Source: Elgaria multicarinata webbii
Lineage: Eukaryota > Chordata > Lepidosauria > Squamata > Anguidae
Direction of reading: 5' to 3'
Length of the DNA: 64,000 nucleotides
Assembly: GCF_023053635.1 (NCBI RefSeq)
Contig: NC_086179.1
Location: forward strand, 2,618,001-2,682,000
Below the pieces are notes generated by a model. It was not told the origin of the DNA and did no database searches. It saw only the letters and a program-made list of their open reading frames with translations. Made by a program: the position numbers and the translations under genes. The stretch's first letter is position 1. Each line of letters starts with the position of its first letter. Positions 31,701 to 40,611 of this stretch are shown here, one piece after another.

Positions 31701-33166
31701 ACCTTATTCTGTTTTAAAATAAATCAGAGAAATGCTGGGATAAAGCCGAATGGCATGAAATCGGCAGTGTGAAAAGCTGGCATTGCGATATGAACTTGCT
31801 AGGGAAGGGCTTCCCAGTGTCTGCAGTCAGAGGGGGAAGAGGGGAAGATGCAACAAAGGGAAGCGGATCTGATCCATGCCACGAAGAGCACCCATTGAAG
31901 GTCAATGGGGCTTTCTCCAAGGGTTGCAGACTCTTACGTCTACTCAGAAGTAAGTCCTGGCTTTCCTAGGGGCTGTGAGGAAACAGTACAGCACAAGTTA
32001 ACCTAGGAAAACAAGACTTCCACTCCCTTCCTTTACATACATATACCAGGGAGGGAAGCGCTCCCATGATTTAAATCTTTAAATGTTCCCCACCCCAGGA
32101 AACAGCAGGATCTTCTGCCTTGTTGCCCCTCACCTAGCTACGGTGACACATGCTTTAGTTACATCCAGATTAGTTTGCTGCAATGTGGTCTACATGGGCT
32201 ACCCTTGAACATGGCTCAGCTGGTACAGAACGTGGCAGATAGAATACTTGTGAGCGCCAGGCACTTGGGCCATACGTACATATTAGTCCTGGCCTGTATC
32301 ATTTGCATTGGCTGCTTGTTAATTTCCAGGCCCAATTCAATGTGCTGGTTTGGGACATTATAGACCTACATGATTTGGGACCACGTAATCTGAGGGAGCC
32401 TGGGATGAACCTGAAATCCTAATATGTGATGGTAAATATGACCTGGGCCATAGCTAGACCTAAGGTTTATCCCAGGATCATCCCAGGTTCATCCCTACCT
32501 GAGCGCTGGATGCCCTGTATGGCACTTAGATGAACAGGTTTGACCCCAGGACAATCCTGGGATAAACCTTAGGTCTAGCTACGGCCCTGATAGGTATTAC
32601 TGAGATCAGGTGGGATGAGAGAATCTAGCAACATGGCATCCCAGGAGCAGTAGGACAGATCAGAACCCCCCCCCTCTAAGGTTGGACACAGAGCTCTGTC
32701 CTCAGAGGAGGAGATCCACTCTCAGAGGAGATCCACTCTCAGATCCTCCCTCTCTGCCCCCACAGAAAGATCTGTGCCCCTCACCTCTCCAAGGTGTAGG
32801 ATTGCTAACTGTAGGACTGCCAAGTTATTCCCCACAATTCTCTCCAAACAAGAAGTCACTCAAAGCTAACAAAATATAAAACAAGTACAAATAAGCCTCC
32901 TTAAAACAGATTTAACAACAAGTTTAAAGCAGCAGCAAGGCAAAAACTCAAAGGAGCAAAGGCAGGCAGTAGATGAGATTAAGGGACAGTTTGTGGTTGT
33001 GTGTCGATCTGCTTCCCAAAGTGGGAGCCAAGACCCCCCCCCCCTCTGCTGGTTTTGAGGCGCAGGGGCTGAACTCTGAGGATGCTGGCAGAGACTCACC
33101 TTGCAAGAAGAAGGTGGTGACCAGAAGGCCCAAAAGGGAGAGTGGGAGGGATGCGACTGGTCCCAT
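23939..33166 (-). CDS. Gene B: secreted C-type lectin with EPN motif, 161 aa, five coding exons
   Basis: Complement join 33166-33100, 30670-30576, 26059-25919, 25556-25442, 24006-23939. Phases 1,0,0,1 as in gene A; the exon 3 donor is GTCAGT, slightly weak. Signal peptide 1-23 (MGPVASLP...FFLQG), then C29, C40, C57, GGHLASF 64-69, WIG 93-95, WRW 105-107, C132, C149, C157. The sugar/calcium loop reads E122-P-N124 with E130 and N145-D146, so all usual site-2 calcium ligands are there; EPN is the mannose-type motif. The W of WND is F144. Known family role: secreted sugar-binding lectin. The ligand specificity is inference. Introns are filled with L2, hAT-like and CR1 copies, mostly antisense. 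The ATG directly follows an AG acceptor (tacag|ATG), and the first exon with promoter is at 34012-34105. Confidence 0.88.
24055..24905 (+). repeat. L2-type LINE (intron 4 of gene B, antisense)
   Basis: Carries LDYCNALYVGLLLKTVRKLQ and HWLPVCFRAQFKVLVLTYKA, an 'aaccacccagagagctctag' tail, and a (GACA)n run at 24878-24904. At least one frame break. Confidence 0.9.
26871..26934 (+). repeat. (GA)n microsatellite
   Basis: About 31 uninterrupted GA units. Confidence 0.95.
27375..28200 (+). repeat. L2-type LINE
   Basis: Encodes SRLDYCNTLYVGLPLKLLRK and RRQVKTFLFAQAYGGTS, with an internal deletion between them. Tail 'ccgcccagagagccctggct' and (AAAAT)n. Confidence 0.9.
28205..28722 (+). repeat. L2-type LINE, second subfamily
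   Basis: Encodes VLVYKALNNLGPGHL and LWNSLPLEVRQAPTLYSF. Ends with 'ggggagcggtatataaatat' and (AAAT)n. Confidence 0.9.
29024..29785. mobile_element. hAT-like foldback MITE, CAGCCTTCCTCAACC ends
   Basis: Perfect 8-bp target duplication TATTACAC (29016-29023, 29786-29793). Ends CAGCCTTCCTCAACCT / AGGTTGAGGAAGGCTG. Once the inserted 29041-29678 element is set aside, the host is only about 125 bp and nearly all hairpin (catctcccagaatgcc / ggcattctgggagatg). Confidence 0.88.
29041..29678. mobile_element. Harbinger-like element nested in the foldback
   Basis: Flanked by 3-bp CTG (29038-29040, 29679-29681). Ends GGCAGGATCTACACT ... AAGTGTAGATGGGCTC are roughly inverted. Interior includes (CCCTC)n around 29380-29410. 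Confidence 0.7.
29955..30212 (+). repeat. CR1-like LINE 3' end, second subfamily
   Basis: 'gggggttggataaattcctg' to 'gatccagcagggttcttct', the same subfamily as 57164-57480 and 51055-51165. Confidence 0.8.
30213..30423 (+). repeat. CR1 LINE 3' end
   Basis: Encodes TVRAVRQWNQLPREVVGSPT, then octamers. Ends about 150 bp from gene B exon 2. Confidence 0.9.
30850..31100 (-). repeat. LINE fragment from upstream of the RT domain
   Basis: The minus-strand reading LRQIVVTKDEVLSHIDKLRA resembles the linker before the RT core in CR1/L2-clade ORF2. Decayed. Confidence 0.5.
31101..32090. other. Intron 1 of gene B, unrecognised; one hydrophobic frame
   Basis: On + at 31209 a frame reads MAPSLWDLQVAAERSPREAA then a leucine-rich run (WLLLLALLLCLAPVLA), like a membrane anchor or signal. 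It has no supporting downstream exon or family match that I recognise. Possibly a remnant of a processed gene. Confidence 0.25.
32100..32405 (+). repeat. L2-type LINE, old copy
   Basis: Diverged 'cagctggtacagaacgtggc' and 'caggcccaattcaatgtgct' pieces of the L2 C-terminus. Confidence 0.6.
32445..32588. mobile_element. Harbinger-like MITE, short form
   Basis: GGGCCATAGCTAGACCTAAGG ends in near-perfect inverted order; same as 11414 and 39925. Confidence 0.75.
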
Positions 33167-33535
33167 CTGTACCTTCAGGAGAGGAGAAAAGAAGAAAGAG
33201 AGTCAGCAGCAGCGCACATCCATCGAACCGTTTTAGCCAATTTTTCTGGCTGTGGATCAGCCTCTTTAAACAACATAATGGATGAAAGATGCGTACGGGG
33301 AAGTCCTGGGAGAGCGGGCCCAGGCCCTGTGGGGGACCTCTAGAGGCTGAGCATCCCAGGCTCACGCACGTAACCTCCTCCTGAAGCTGCTTTCTACCTT
33401 TGCAGGCAAGTAGGTGGATCATGGCCAGTGACAGCTCAGAGCGGTCAGAACCTGCGATCCTGTTGGAAGGGGTGCCATTTTCCTGCCCCCGTGGATTGGA
33501 TTGGAATTGAAGAGGGATGATTTGAGAACCATGTC

Positions 33536-33783
33536 CGGTCCTTAAGTGTTTATAGAAACGCAATGCACTTGGAGAAAATACTGAAGGATCAGAATCACAC
33601 GTGTGTCCACAGCAACCTCATAAGAACATAAGCAGTACAATGCTGGATCAGGCCAAGGGTCCATTTCAGTACACAATCTGAGGGGGAGCTCAGGAGGCCT
33701 TGACCACCTTCGGTCCTTAAGTGTTTATAGAAATGGAGAAAATATTGACGGATCAGAATTACACATGGGTCTACAGCAACCTC
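33536..33783. repeat. Direct repeat of 73-84 bp flanking a LINE scrap (5' intron of gene B)
   Basis: 33536-33619 and 33711-33783 share 'ggtccttaagtgtttataga', 'ggagaaaata', 'ggatcagaat' and 'cagcaacctc'. Between them lies a CR1-like 3' end in minus orientation (about 33620-33710). Confidence 0.75.
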
Positions 33784-34011
33784 GAGAACCATCCCAGCAG
33801 AACTAAAACACATGCACACTGCTGTAATTTCCAGTCCAATGTTCAAATCCGAAATCCACTCCAGTTTTCAAACCTTGTTACTGTTTATCTCATCTCTCCA
33901 GGGGAGGTACAGCATCTATTCTTTTCCAAAACTGCTGTGAGAATTTGCTGTCACTGAGAACGTCTGATAGACGGTCAGAGTCAAAGTGACCAAACCATGA
34001 TGTTCACTCAC

Positions 34012-34105
34012 CTTCCTGTCCTCCTGGCTCTGCTTGCCTGGTCTGAAGTGACGGCAAATTCCAATCCTTGTGTTCACAACAATAATCCCTCCCGGAGCAT
34101 TTATA
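34012..34105 (-). promoter_or_regulatory. Core promoter and non-coding first exon of gene B
   Basis: TATA box TATAAATG at 34098-34105 on minus. The inferred start is about 25-30 nt downstream (near 34070). The exon ends at 34012 with GTGAGT (34006-34011). It would splice to the AG directly before the gene B ATG (33166), giving the six-exon plan known for REG-type lectins. The same module recurs at 1391-1493 and 53633-53733. Confidence 0.6.
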
Positions 34106-34287
34106 GACTAAATGATATGGATTGGCATGGACCACTAATGTATAAACGAATAAATACATCAGATAACAACTCAACCACAAAGTACACTCAGATAATTTTC
34201 ATTTGAATGCTACCATGGATGAACACTGACGTAGCAGTAAAGGGTGTATGAAGAAACTGAAGCTGGAGAGTGGAGAATCATGTTGCA

Positions 34288-34735
34288 TTTTATTTATTTA
34301 TACATTTATTTATACATTTATTTATTACATTTTTATACCGCCCAATAGCCGAAGCTCTCTGGGCGGCTCACAAAAATTAAAACCATAATAAAACAACCAA
34401 CAGGTTAAAAACACAAATACAAAATACGGTATAAAAAGCACAACCAGGATAAAATCACGCAGCAGAAACTGATATAAGATTAAAATACAGAATTAGAACA
34501 GTAAGATTTAAATGTAAGTTAAAATTAAGTGTTAAAATACTGAGAGAATGAAAAGGTCTTCAGCTGGCGACGAAAGGAGTGAGCCATCCAGAGAGCTTTG
34601 GCGGTATAAAAATGTAATAAATAAATAAATAAATACAGTGTGGGTGCCAGGCAGACCTCACTGGGGAGCTCATTCCACAGCCGGGGTGCCACAGCAGAGA
34701 AAGCCCTCCTCCTAGTAGCCACCTGCCTCAGTCAT
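34288..34735 (-). repeat. L2-type LINE 3' end
   Basis: Minus reading APRLWNELPSEVCLAPTLY and QLKTFSFSQYFN, then the standard tail. A second short tail is inserted at about 34588-34640. It starts about 180 bp upstream of the gene B TATA box. Confidence 0.85.
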
Positions 34736-34778
34736 TTCTCAGTCATTGCCAGAGGTTCCAGTGATGACCACCATCTTA

Positions 34779-35292
34779 GGGCATTTCTACACCAGTGTTT
34801 ATCCTGGGGATCATCCCGGGGTCATGCCTGTGCATCACTTGATGCACAGGCGATCGTGGGAGTAGAGAGGGATGCGCCCTCCATTTCCCCGGGATAAGTG
34901 GGACCACTTTTAGCCCGATTCTTCCCGCGGTCTCAGGATCGTCCCGAGATCACAGGAGATGTGTGGGCACCTGTTGCAGCTTCGTCCCACCTCCTCACAA
35001 GTAAACGTGAGGAGGCGGGCAACAGGTACAGGGCACAGAGTTCTTCAGGCACTCCGTGCCCATCAGGGCTGGCGGGGGAGCGGGAGCAGGATTTTTTGTT
35101 TTGTTTTGTTTTTTTAAACTTTTTCTTTGGAGCGCACATGCGCTCATCTTCTGTAAAAAAAAGAAAATGGCGGACACGACATCCCTCCTTCCTCCCGGGA
35201 TGTCACGCTCACATGTGGACAAGGGGGAGGATCTCGAGAGCAGAATATCGTGACACCCCCACCCCGCTCCCTCCCCTGGTCTAGACATGCCT
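34779..35292. mobile_element. Harbinger-like MITE, long form
   Basis: Ends GGGCATTTCTACACC ... TCTAGACATGCC with flanking TTA. The interior shares 'catcccggggtcatgcctgt' with the long forms. Complete. Confidence 0.65.
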
Positions 35293-35486
35293 TTAGATTG
35301 TTCTAACAAAGGACTATATGGAGTGCTAGAGGCATTGGTGGCATTTAGCACTGATAGCTCAAAATGGAACCTCCAAATTGAAAAGAATAACTCCAATATT
35401 CAGATGCCATCACAGGACACATGGGACACCCAAGGCTTTCATGAATAAATAAATAAATAAATAAATTGTAAGCTCCCAGGGTAACT

Positions 35487-35992
35487 TATAGAATCATAGA
35501 ATCATAGAATAGCTGAGTTGGAAGGGGCCTACAAGGCCATCGAGTCCAACCCCCTGCTCAATGCAGGGATCCACCCTAAAGCATCCCTGAAAGATGCTTG
35601 TCCAGCTGCCTCTTGAAGGCCTCTAGCGTGAGAGAGCCCACAACCTCCCTAGGTAACTGATTCCATTGTCGTACTGCTCTAACAGTCAGGAAGTTTTTCC
35701 TGATGTCCAGCTAGAATCTGGCTTCCTGTCACTTGAGCCCATCATTCCGTGTCCTGCACTCTGGGAGGATCGAGAAGAGATCCTGGCCCTCCTCTGTGTG
35801 ACAACCTTTTAAGTCTTTGAAGAGTGCTCTCATGTCTCCCCTCCATCTTCTCTTCTCCAGGCTAAACATGCCCAGTTCTTTCAGTCTCTCTTCATAGGGT
35901 TTTGTTTACAGAGCCCTGATCATCCTGGCTGCCCTCCTCTGAACACGCTCCAGCTTGTCTGCGTCCTTCTTGAATTGTGGAGCCCAGAACTT
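35487..35992 (-). repeat. CR1 LINE 3' half
   Basis: Minus orientation, from octamers to 'ttgtggagcccagaactt'. Confidence 0.9.
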
Positions 35993-36269
35993 CTTTGGTC
36001 CTTTGGAAGAGTGTGGTGCAAACAGCCTTTCAGTCCCTATTAGGGATGGCTGAGGATTTCTGTGTTGTCAGAGCGAACTGAAAGGCACCTATACATGTTC
36101 TCATCTTCCAATGTGTTATATGCCATCATTTGCCAGCAATGCCCTGCAGAAGACAAACAGGCCACTACTGAAAAGATATTCTGTCATCAGGAATGGCAAT
36201 GTTCAGAAATTGGAGGGGAACATTTCAACCATGGCCTTCCCATTATGTATACTGATATTACTGCTACTG

Positions 36270-36424
36270 TTGTTCCTGCTGGTTTTATTGTTTTAATTGC
36301 TATTTTATTGTGAACATGTTTTATTGCTTTTAATATTTTATGAATTTTATTATTGTAAGCTGCCTTGTGAGGGCCTCTGCCCTGAAAAGCGTCCAAGAAA
36401 TGTTTTAAAATAAATAAATAAACC
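36270..36424 (+). repeat. LINE 3' tail, L2-like
   Basis: 'gtaagctgccttgtgagggc' then 'gaaatgttttaaaataaata'. Only a tail. Confidence 0.6.
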
Positions 36425-36429
36425 TCCAA

Positions 36430-37015
36430 GGACTTTTTGGTGAATGACCTTAAGTTAAAATGGCCATTCTTGAGAAATGGAATTTCGAAGACAGAAAACA
36501 CCATGGTTTTGCTGACTCAACTATATTTCCAGTGCTTTGCATAAGGTTCTTCTTTTAATCAAACAGGCTGTGTGTGCTAATCAGTTCATCAATAAAAGGA
36601 TGCCTGTGCTATCACTCAAAATAATTTCGTAAATGGCAACAGTTAAGGTAATTATTACTCTCTCTACTTTCTGCATTTCAATTCCCTCTGAAAATTGGAA
36701 AAAAAATGTTTTCAATATGCCCCTTGACAGTTGCATGTTCTTCGTTCCCAAAGGTAACCTAATTTTATTCCTACAATTCAACTCAGTTCTTGCCCAGTGT
36801 TGTGTTAGGAAAAGCAAGAATTCACCCTCTCTACTTGCTTTTCTCCCTCAGATTTCTGTTTAATTTTCTTCTATGCTCAAAACACTTATCTCATTCTACC
36901 ATTCTGCGGAGGATTGAATTTCATGGTCCTCTCTCATTTTTTCTAGCTCTTTGTGTCCTTCCTCTTTCCAATATTCTTCCTAAGTAGCCAGAATTGAACA
37001 TAGGACTCCAAAAGG
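36430..37015. other. No recognisable feature
   Basis: AT-rich, with no exon or repeat I can name. Confidence 0.4.
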
Positions 37016-37019
37016 AATC

Positions 37020-37552
37020 TTGCAGACAAGCTGGAGCGTGTTCAGAGGAGGGCAACCAGGATGATCAGGGGTCTGGAAACAAAGCTCTATGAAGAGAGAC
37101 TGATGCTTTAGGGTGGACTTTTGCATTGAGCAGGGGGTTGGACTCGATGGCCTTGTAGGCCCCTTCCAACTCTGCTATTCTATGATTCTATGTTTAGCCT
37201 GGAGAAGAGAAGATTGAGGGGAGACATGATAGCACTCTTCAAATACTTGGAGGCCAGGATCTCTTCTCGATCCCCCCAGAGTGCAGGACACGGAATAACA
37301 GGCTCAAGTTAAAGGAAGCCAGATTCCAGCTGGACATCAGGAAAAGCTTCCTGAATGTTAGAGCAGTATGACAATGGAATCAGTTGCCTGGTGAGGTTGT
37401 GAGCTCTCCCACACTAGAGGCCTTCAAGAGGCAGCTGGACAACCATCTGTCAGGGATGCTTTAGGGTGGATTCCTGCACTGAGCAGGGGGGTTGGACTGG
37501 ATGGCCTTGTAGGCCCCTTCCAACTCTGCTATTCTAGGATTCTATGATAAAC
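37020..37552 (+). repeat. CR1 LINE with another CR1 3' end inserted
   Basis: A CR1 3' half is interrupted after 'gaagagagactg' by a complete short 3' end (about 37103-37192) and resumes at 'ttagcctggagaagagaaga'. Confidence 0.85.
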
Positions 37553-38112
37553 CAGTATACCAGAGAGCAGTGCCATCAAGGCCAGGTGTTCTCACGTGTA
37601 TGATAGAGAATCATCATTCTAAATCAAGTGGAAAGTTTCCAGGGATGTTTTTTCCTCTCTATTTATAGACAGTTGCCTGTTAAATTTGGAGGCTGATAAA
37701 AATTAGGACAGTGGAGGGCTGCCTAAGGCTTGTGACGGAACACCCATATAGGGCTTTACCTTTCAGACCTTTGGCACGCTGCCCCTTAAACTACACAGGG
37801 CATTTGTGCCAGTGTCACGCTGATTACTTCTCTTCAGCTGATTGCTTATCAAATCCCATAAGATATTAATCTTTATCTTCTCAACTATACGAATTGTTCA
37901 AGCATTTCATTTCATAAGGAAATCTCTCTGTGTTCCAACATTAGATTTTTTTATTAGACTACTAACTATGCACCTTGCAAACCCCATGGAAAACCTCTGC
38001 TCTTTCCTTCAGTGGGGATTTGCTGCTCCCACCCCAAAGCTGCTGTGATGCTGCAGTGTTTTCAACCAACGAACGGCAAAGCGATGCCGTCAAGGTACTT
38101 GTCCTTGATGAA

Positions 38113-38531
38113 TAGGGTGACCATATTTGGGAAACCAAAAAAGAGGACACCTAGTGTGTGTGTGGGGAAGCAGCTTTCTGAGTCCTGCAGAAAGTACGTT
38201 ATTCCCCCGCCACCTTAAAGAACCCAATTGGAGTGGAGGAGGGGAAAGGATTTCATTCTGCACCACCACCATCCACTCCAATTGGGGCCTTTTCTATAAT
38301 GTCCACGAATGACCCACTTTCCCCTTTAAGACCTCAATTGGAGCTCGGGGTGGGGGAATGATGTGCCTCAAGAAAGCATGTCATTCCCTCCTGCCATGCT
38401 AATGGCAGCCTTAAAGGGGAAGGTGTGTCATTCCAGGACATTATTGAAAATTATAGAAAATCCGCCCTGACACCATGGAAAGAACAAAAACCAGGACAAA
38501 TCCGGGAAAATCCTGACAGTTGGTCACCCTA
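38113..38531. mobile_element. hAT-like element, 419 bp
   Basis: Ends TAGGGTGACCATATTTGGG / GTTGGTCACCCTA. Perfect 8-bp target duplication TTGATGAA (38105-38112, 38532-38539). The interior has repeated 'ccttaaag..cccaattggag' motifs unlike the palindromic MITEs. Confidence 0.88.
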
Positions 38532-38560
38532 TTGATGAAGAAACTGAAGTAACAGTAACA

Positions 38561-38625
38561 ATTATTTATTTATTACATTTTATGCCGCCCAATAGCCAAA
38601 GCTCTCTGGGCGGTTCACAAAAACT
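38561..38625 (-). repeat. L2-type LINE tail
   Basis: 'tatttatttattacatttta' then 'gccgcccaatagccaaagct'. Confidence 0.8.
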
Positions 38626-39019
38626 AGTAGATGCAGCCTCTTTAGTTTGTCCTATTCAGTTTAAAAGAGCTACCTGGCTTCGCTTGATTTGAATGAGGGC
38701 ATAAAACCAGTGACGGGTGAATCAGAATACTTCCTTTCGTAACTCTTTGGGTCATGCTCACCCATTAGTCAATGGTATCCAACTTCTGCATGAATCTGAA
38801 TTTTGTTGAAAGAAAGAAAGAAAGAATCTGCACAAAAATGCATATTTAAATATGTGTTTTCATTAAAGAGATGTTTTAGAATGAATTTTCCACCCAAATA
38901 TGCATTTCAAAATGTATTTTCTATCACATATTAAAACACAGTTTAATACATATTGGGTTTCTCCTCCTGCCTTAAGCTGTCAAGTCCCCCTGGAGCATTT
39001 CTGGCCAACGGAAGCAGCA

Positions 39020-39513
39020 CCACATTTCAAGAAGGACGCATACAAGCTGGAGCGTGTTCAGAGGAGGGCAACCAGAATGATCAGGGGTCTGGAAACAAAG
39101 CCCTATGAAGAGAGACTGAAAGAACTGGGCATGTTTAGCCTGGAGAGGAGAAGATTGAGGGGAGACGTGAGAGCACTCTTCAAATATTTGAAACATTGTC
39201 ACGCAGAGGAGGGCCAGGATCTCTTCTCGATCTTCCCAGAGTGCAGGACACGGAATTACGGGCTCAAGTTAAAGGAAGCCAGATTCTGGCTGGACATCAG
39301 GAAAAACTTCCTGACTGTTAGAGCAGTACGACAATGGAATCAGTTCCCTAAGGATGTGGTTGGCTCTCCCACACTAAAGGCCTTCAAGAGGCGGGTGGAC
39401 AGCCACCTGTCAGGGATGCTTTAGGGTGGATTCCTGCATTGAGCAAGGGGTTGGACTCGATGGGCTTGTAGGCCCCTTCCAACTCTGCTATTCTATGATT
39501 CTATGATTCTATA
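39020..39513 (+). repeat. CR1 LINE 3' half
   Basis: An open frame of 174 codons (38900-39424) includes VQRRATRMIRGLETKPYEER to the ORF2 end, then octamers. Among the least decayed CR1 copies here. Confidence 0.92.
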
Positions 39514-39519
39514 TGATCC

Positions 39520-40445
39520 CTGATAGATGGCCATGGTGCCTCACCTTAAAAGCCGCTGGGGGAGGAGTGCCCACTGCCTGAAGCAGTCCATTTCACTGCC
39601 AAACTGTCTGTACTGTCAGGAAGCACTTCTTGGAGTTTAGTTGAAATCTCATCTCTTATCATTTGACCCCACTGTTTCAGATCAGAACCCCATGAGCAAC
39701 TGAAAACAAGTTACCCTTCATCGTCTGTGGGAGAGCCCTTGAGGGTGGCTAATCATGGTGCCTCTTGATCTCTTCTCCAGGCCAGACACACCCAATTCTT
39801 TCAAACATAGGATTAGGTCTCCACGCCCCTCACCATCTTTGTTGCCCTCCGTTGACCCCATTCTAACATGTCAATATCCTTCTTAAACTACAGTGCCCAC
39901 AAATGGACCCAGTAACCACATGAAGGCCACAGCTAGACCGAAGGTTTCTCCTGGGATCATCCAGGGTTCGCCCCTGCCTGAGCACTGGATCCCCTGTGTG
40001 TCACCTAGGTGAACAGGTTTGACCCCTGGACGATCCAGGGATAAACCTTAGGTCTAGCTATGGCCGAAGCCTAACTAAAGCAGAATAGAGTGCTCGGTGC
40101 CATTATACTTCTTGCGATCCGGACACTTTGCAGCTTAGAATTGTATTAGCCTTTTTCGCTGTTTCATCACACTGCTGGTTCATGTTTAGTTTGTGTTCCA
40201 CTAAAACTCCTAGATCCTTTTCACATGTACTGTTGTGAAGTAAGAAATCACCCATCCTGTATGCGGCCACCTGATTTTTCCTCCCTAAATGCAGAATTTC
40301 ATGTTTATCACTGGAATTCGTTTTATTAATATTGGTCCAATTCTCCGTTCAATCAAGATTATCTTGAACCAGGCTGTAGCCCAACCCCTTTTCTTTGTAC
40401 AGTTTACTTTCTAACGTCATCATCCACACACTTTCAGTTACCTAG
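39520..40445 (-). repeat. Old CR1/L3-like LINE, split by a MITE
   Basis: 'cttctccaggccagacacac' and 'gttccactaaaactcctaga' are typical of ancient CR1/L3 copies on minus. More diverged than the octamer-ended copies. The Harbinger-like MITE 39925-40065 is inserted in it. Confidence 0.6.
39925..40065. mobile_element. Harbinger-like MITE, short form
   Basis: Ends GGCCACAGCTAGACC / GGTCTAGCTATGGCC, flanked by GAA on both sides. Confidence 0.78.
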
Positions 40446-40552
40446 ATGTCAGTAATAATGTGAGGTCAAGAAGATAAAGACCCTTGTGAAATCTGGACAG
40501 AACTTTTGATTTGCAAAGAAAAAAACCCACTTATTCTTAGACCAGGAAAATG

Positions 40553-40558
40553 TTTATT
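40553..40558 (-). terminator. Polyadenylation signal of gene C
   Basis: AATAAA on minus, 54 nt after the gene C stop, at nearly the same distance as in gene B (56 nt). Confidence 0.65.
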
Positions 40559-40611
40559 AGGAAAAGTAGACAAAAGTCTACTATTGTCAACAGAATGAGC
40601 TTCTCTTCTTA

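Noticed and set aside
38900-39424. 174-codon open frame as a host gene
   Set aside because: CR1 ORF2 end followed by octamer repeats; the same protein motifs recur many times in the window.
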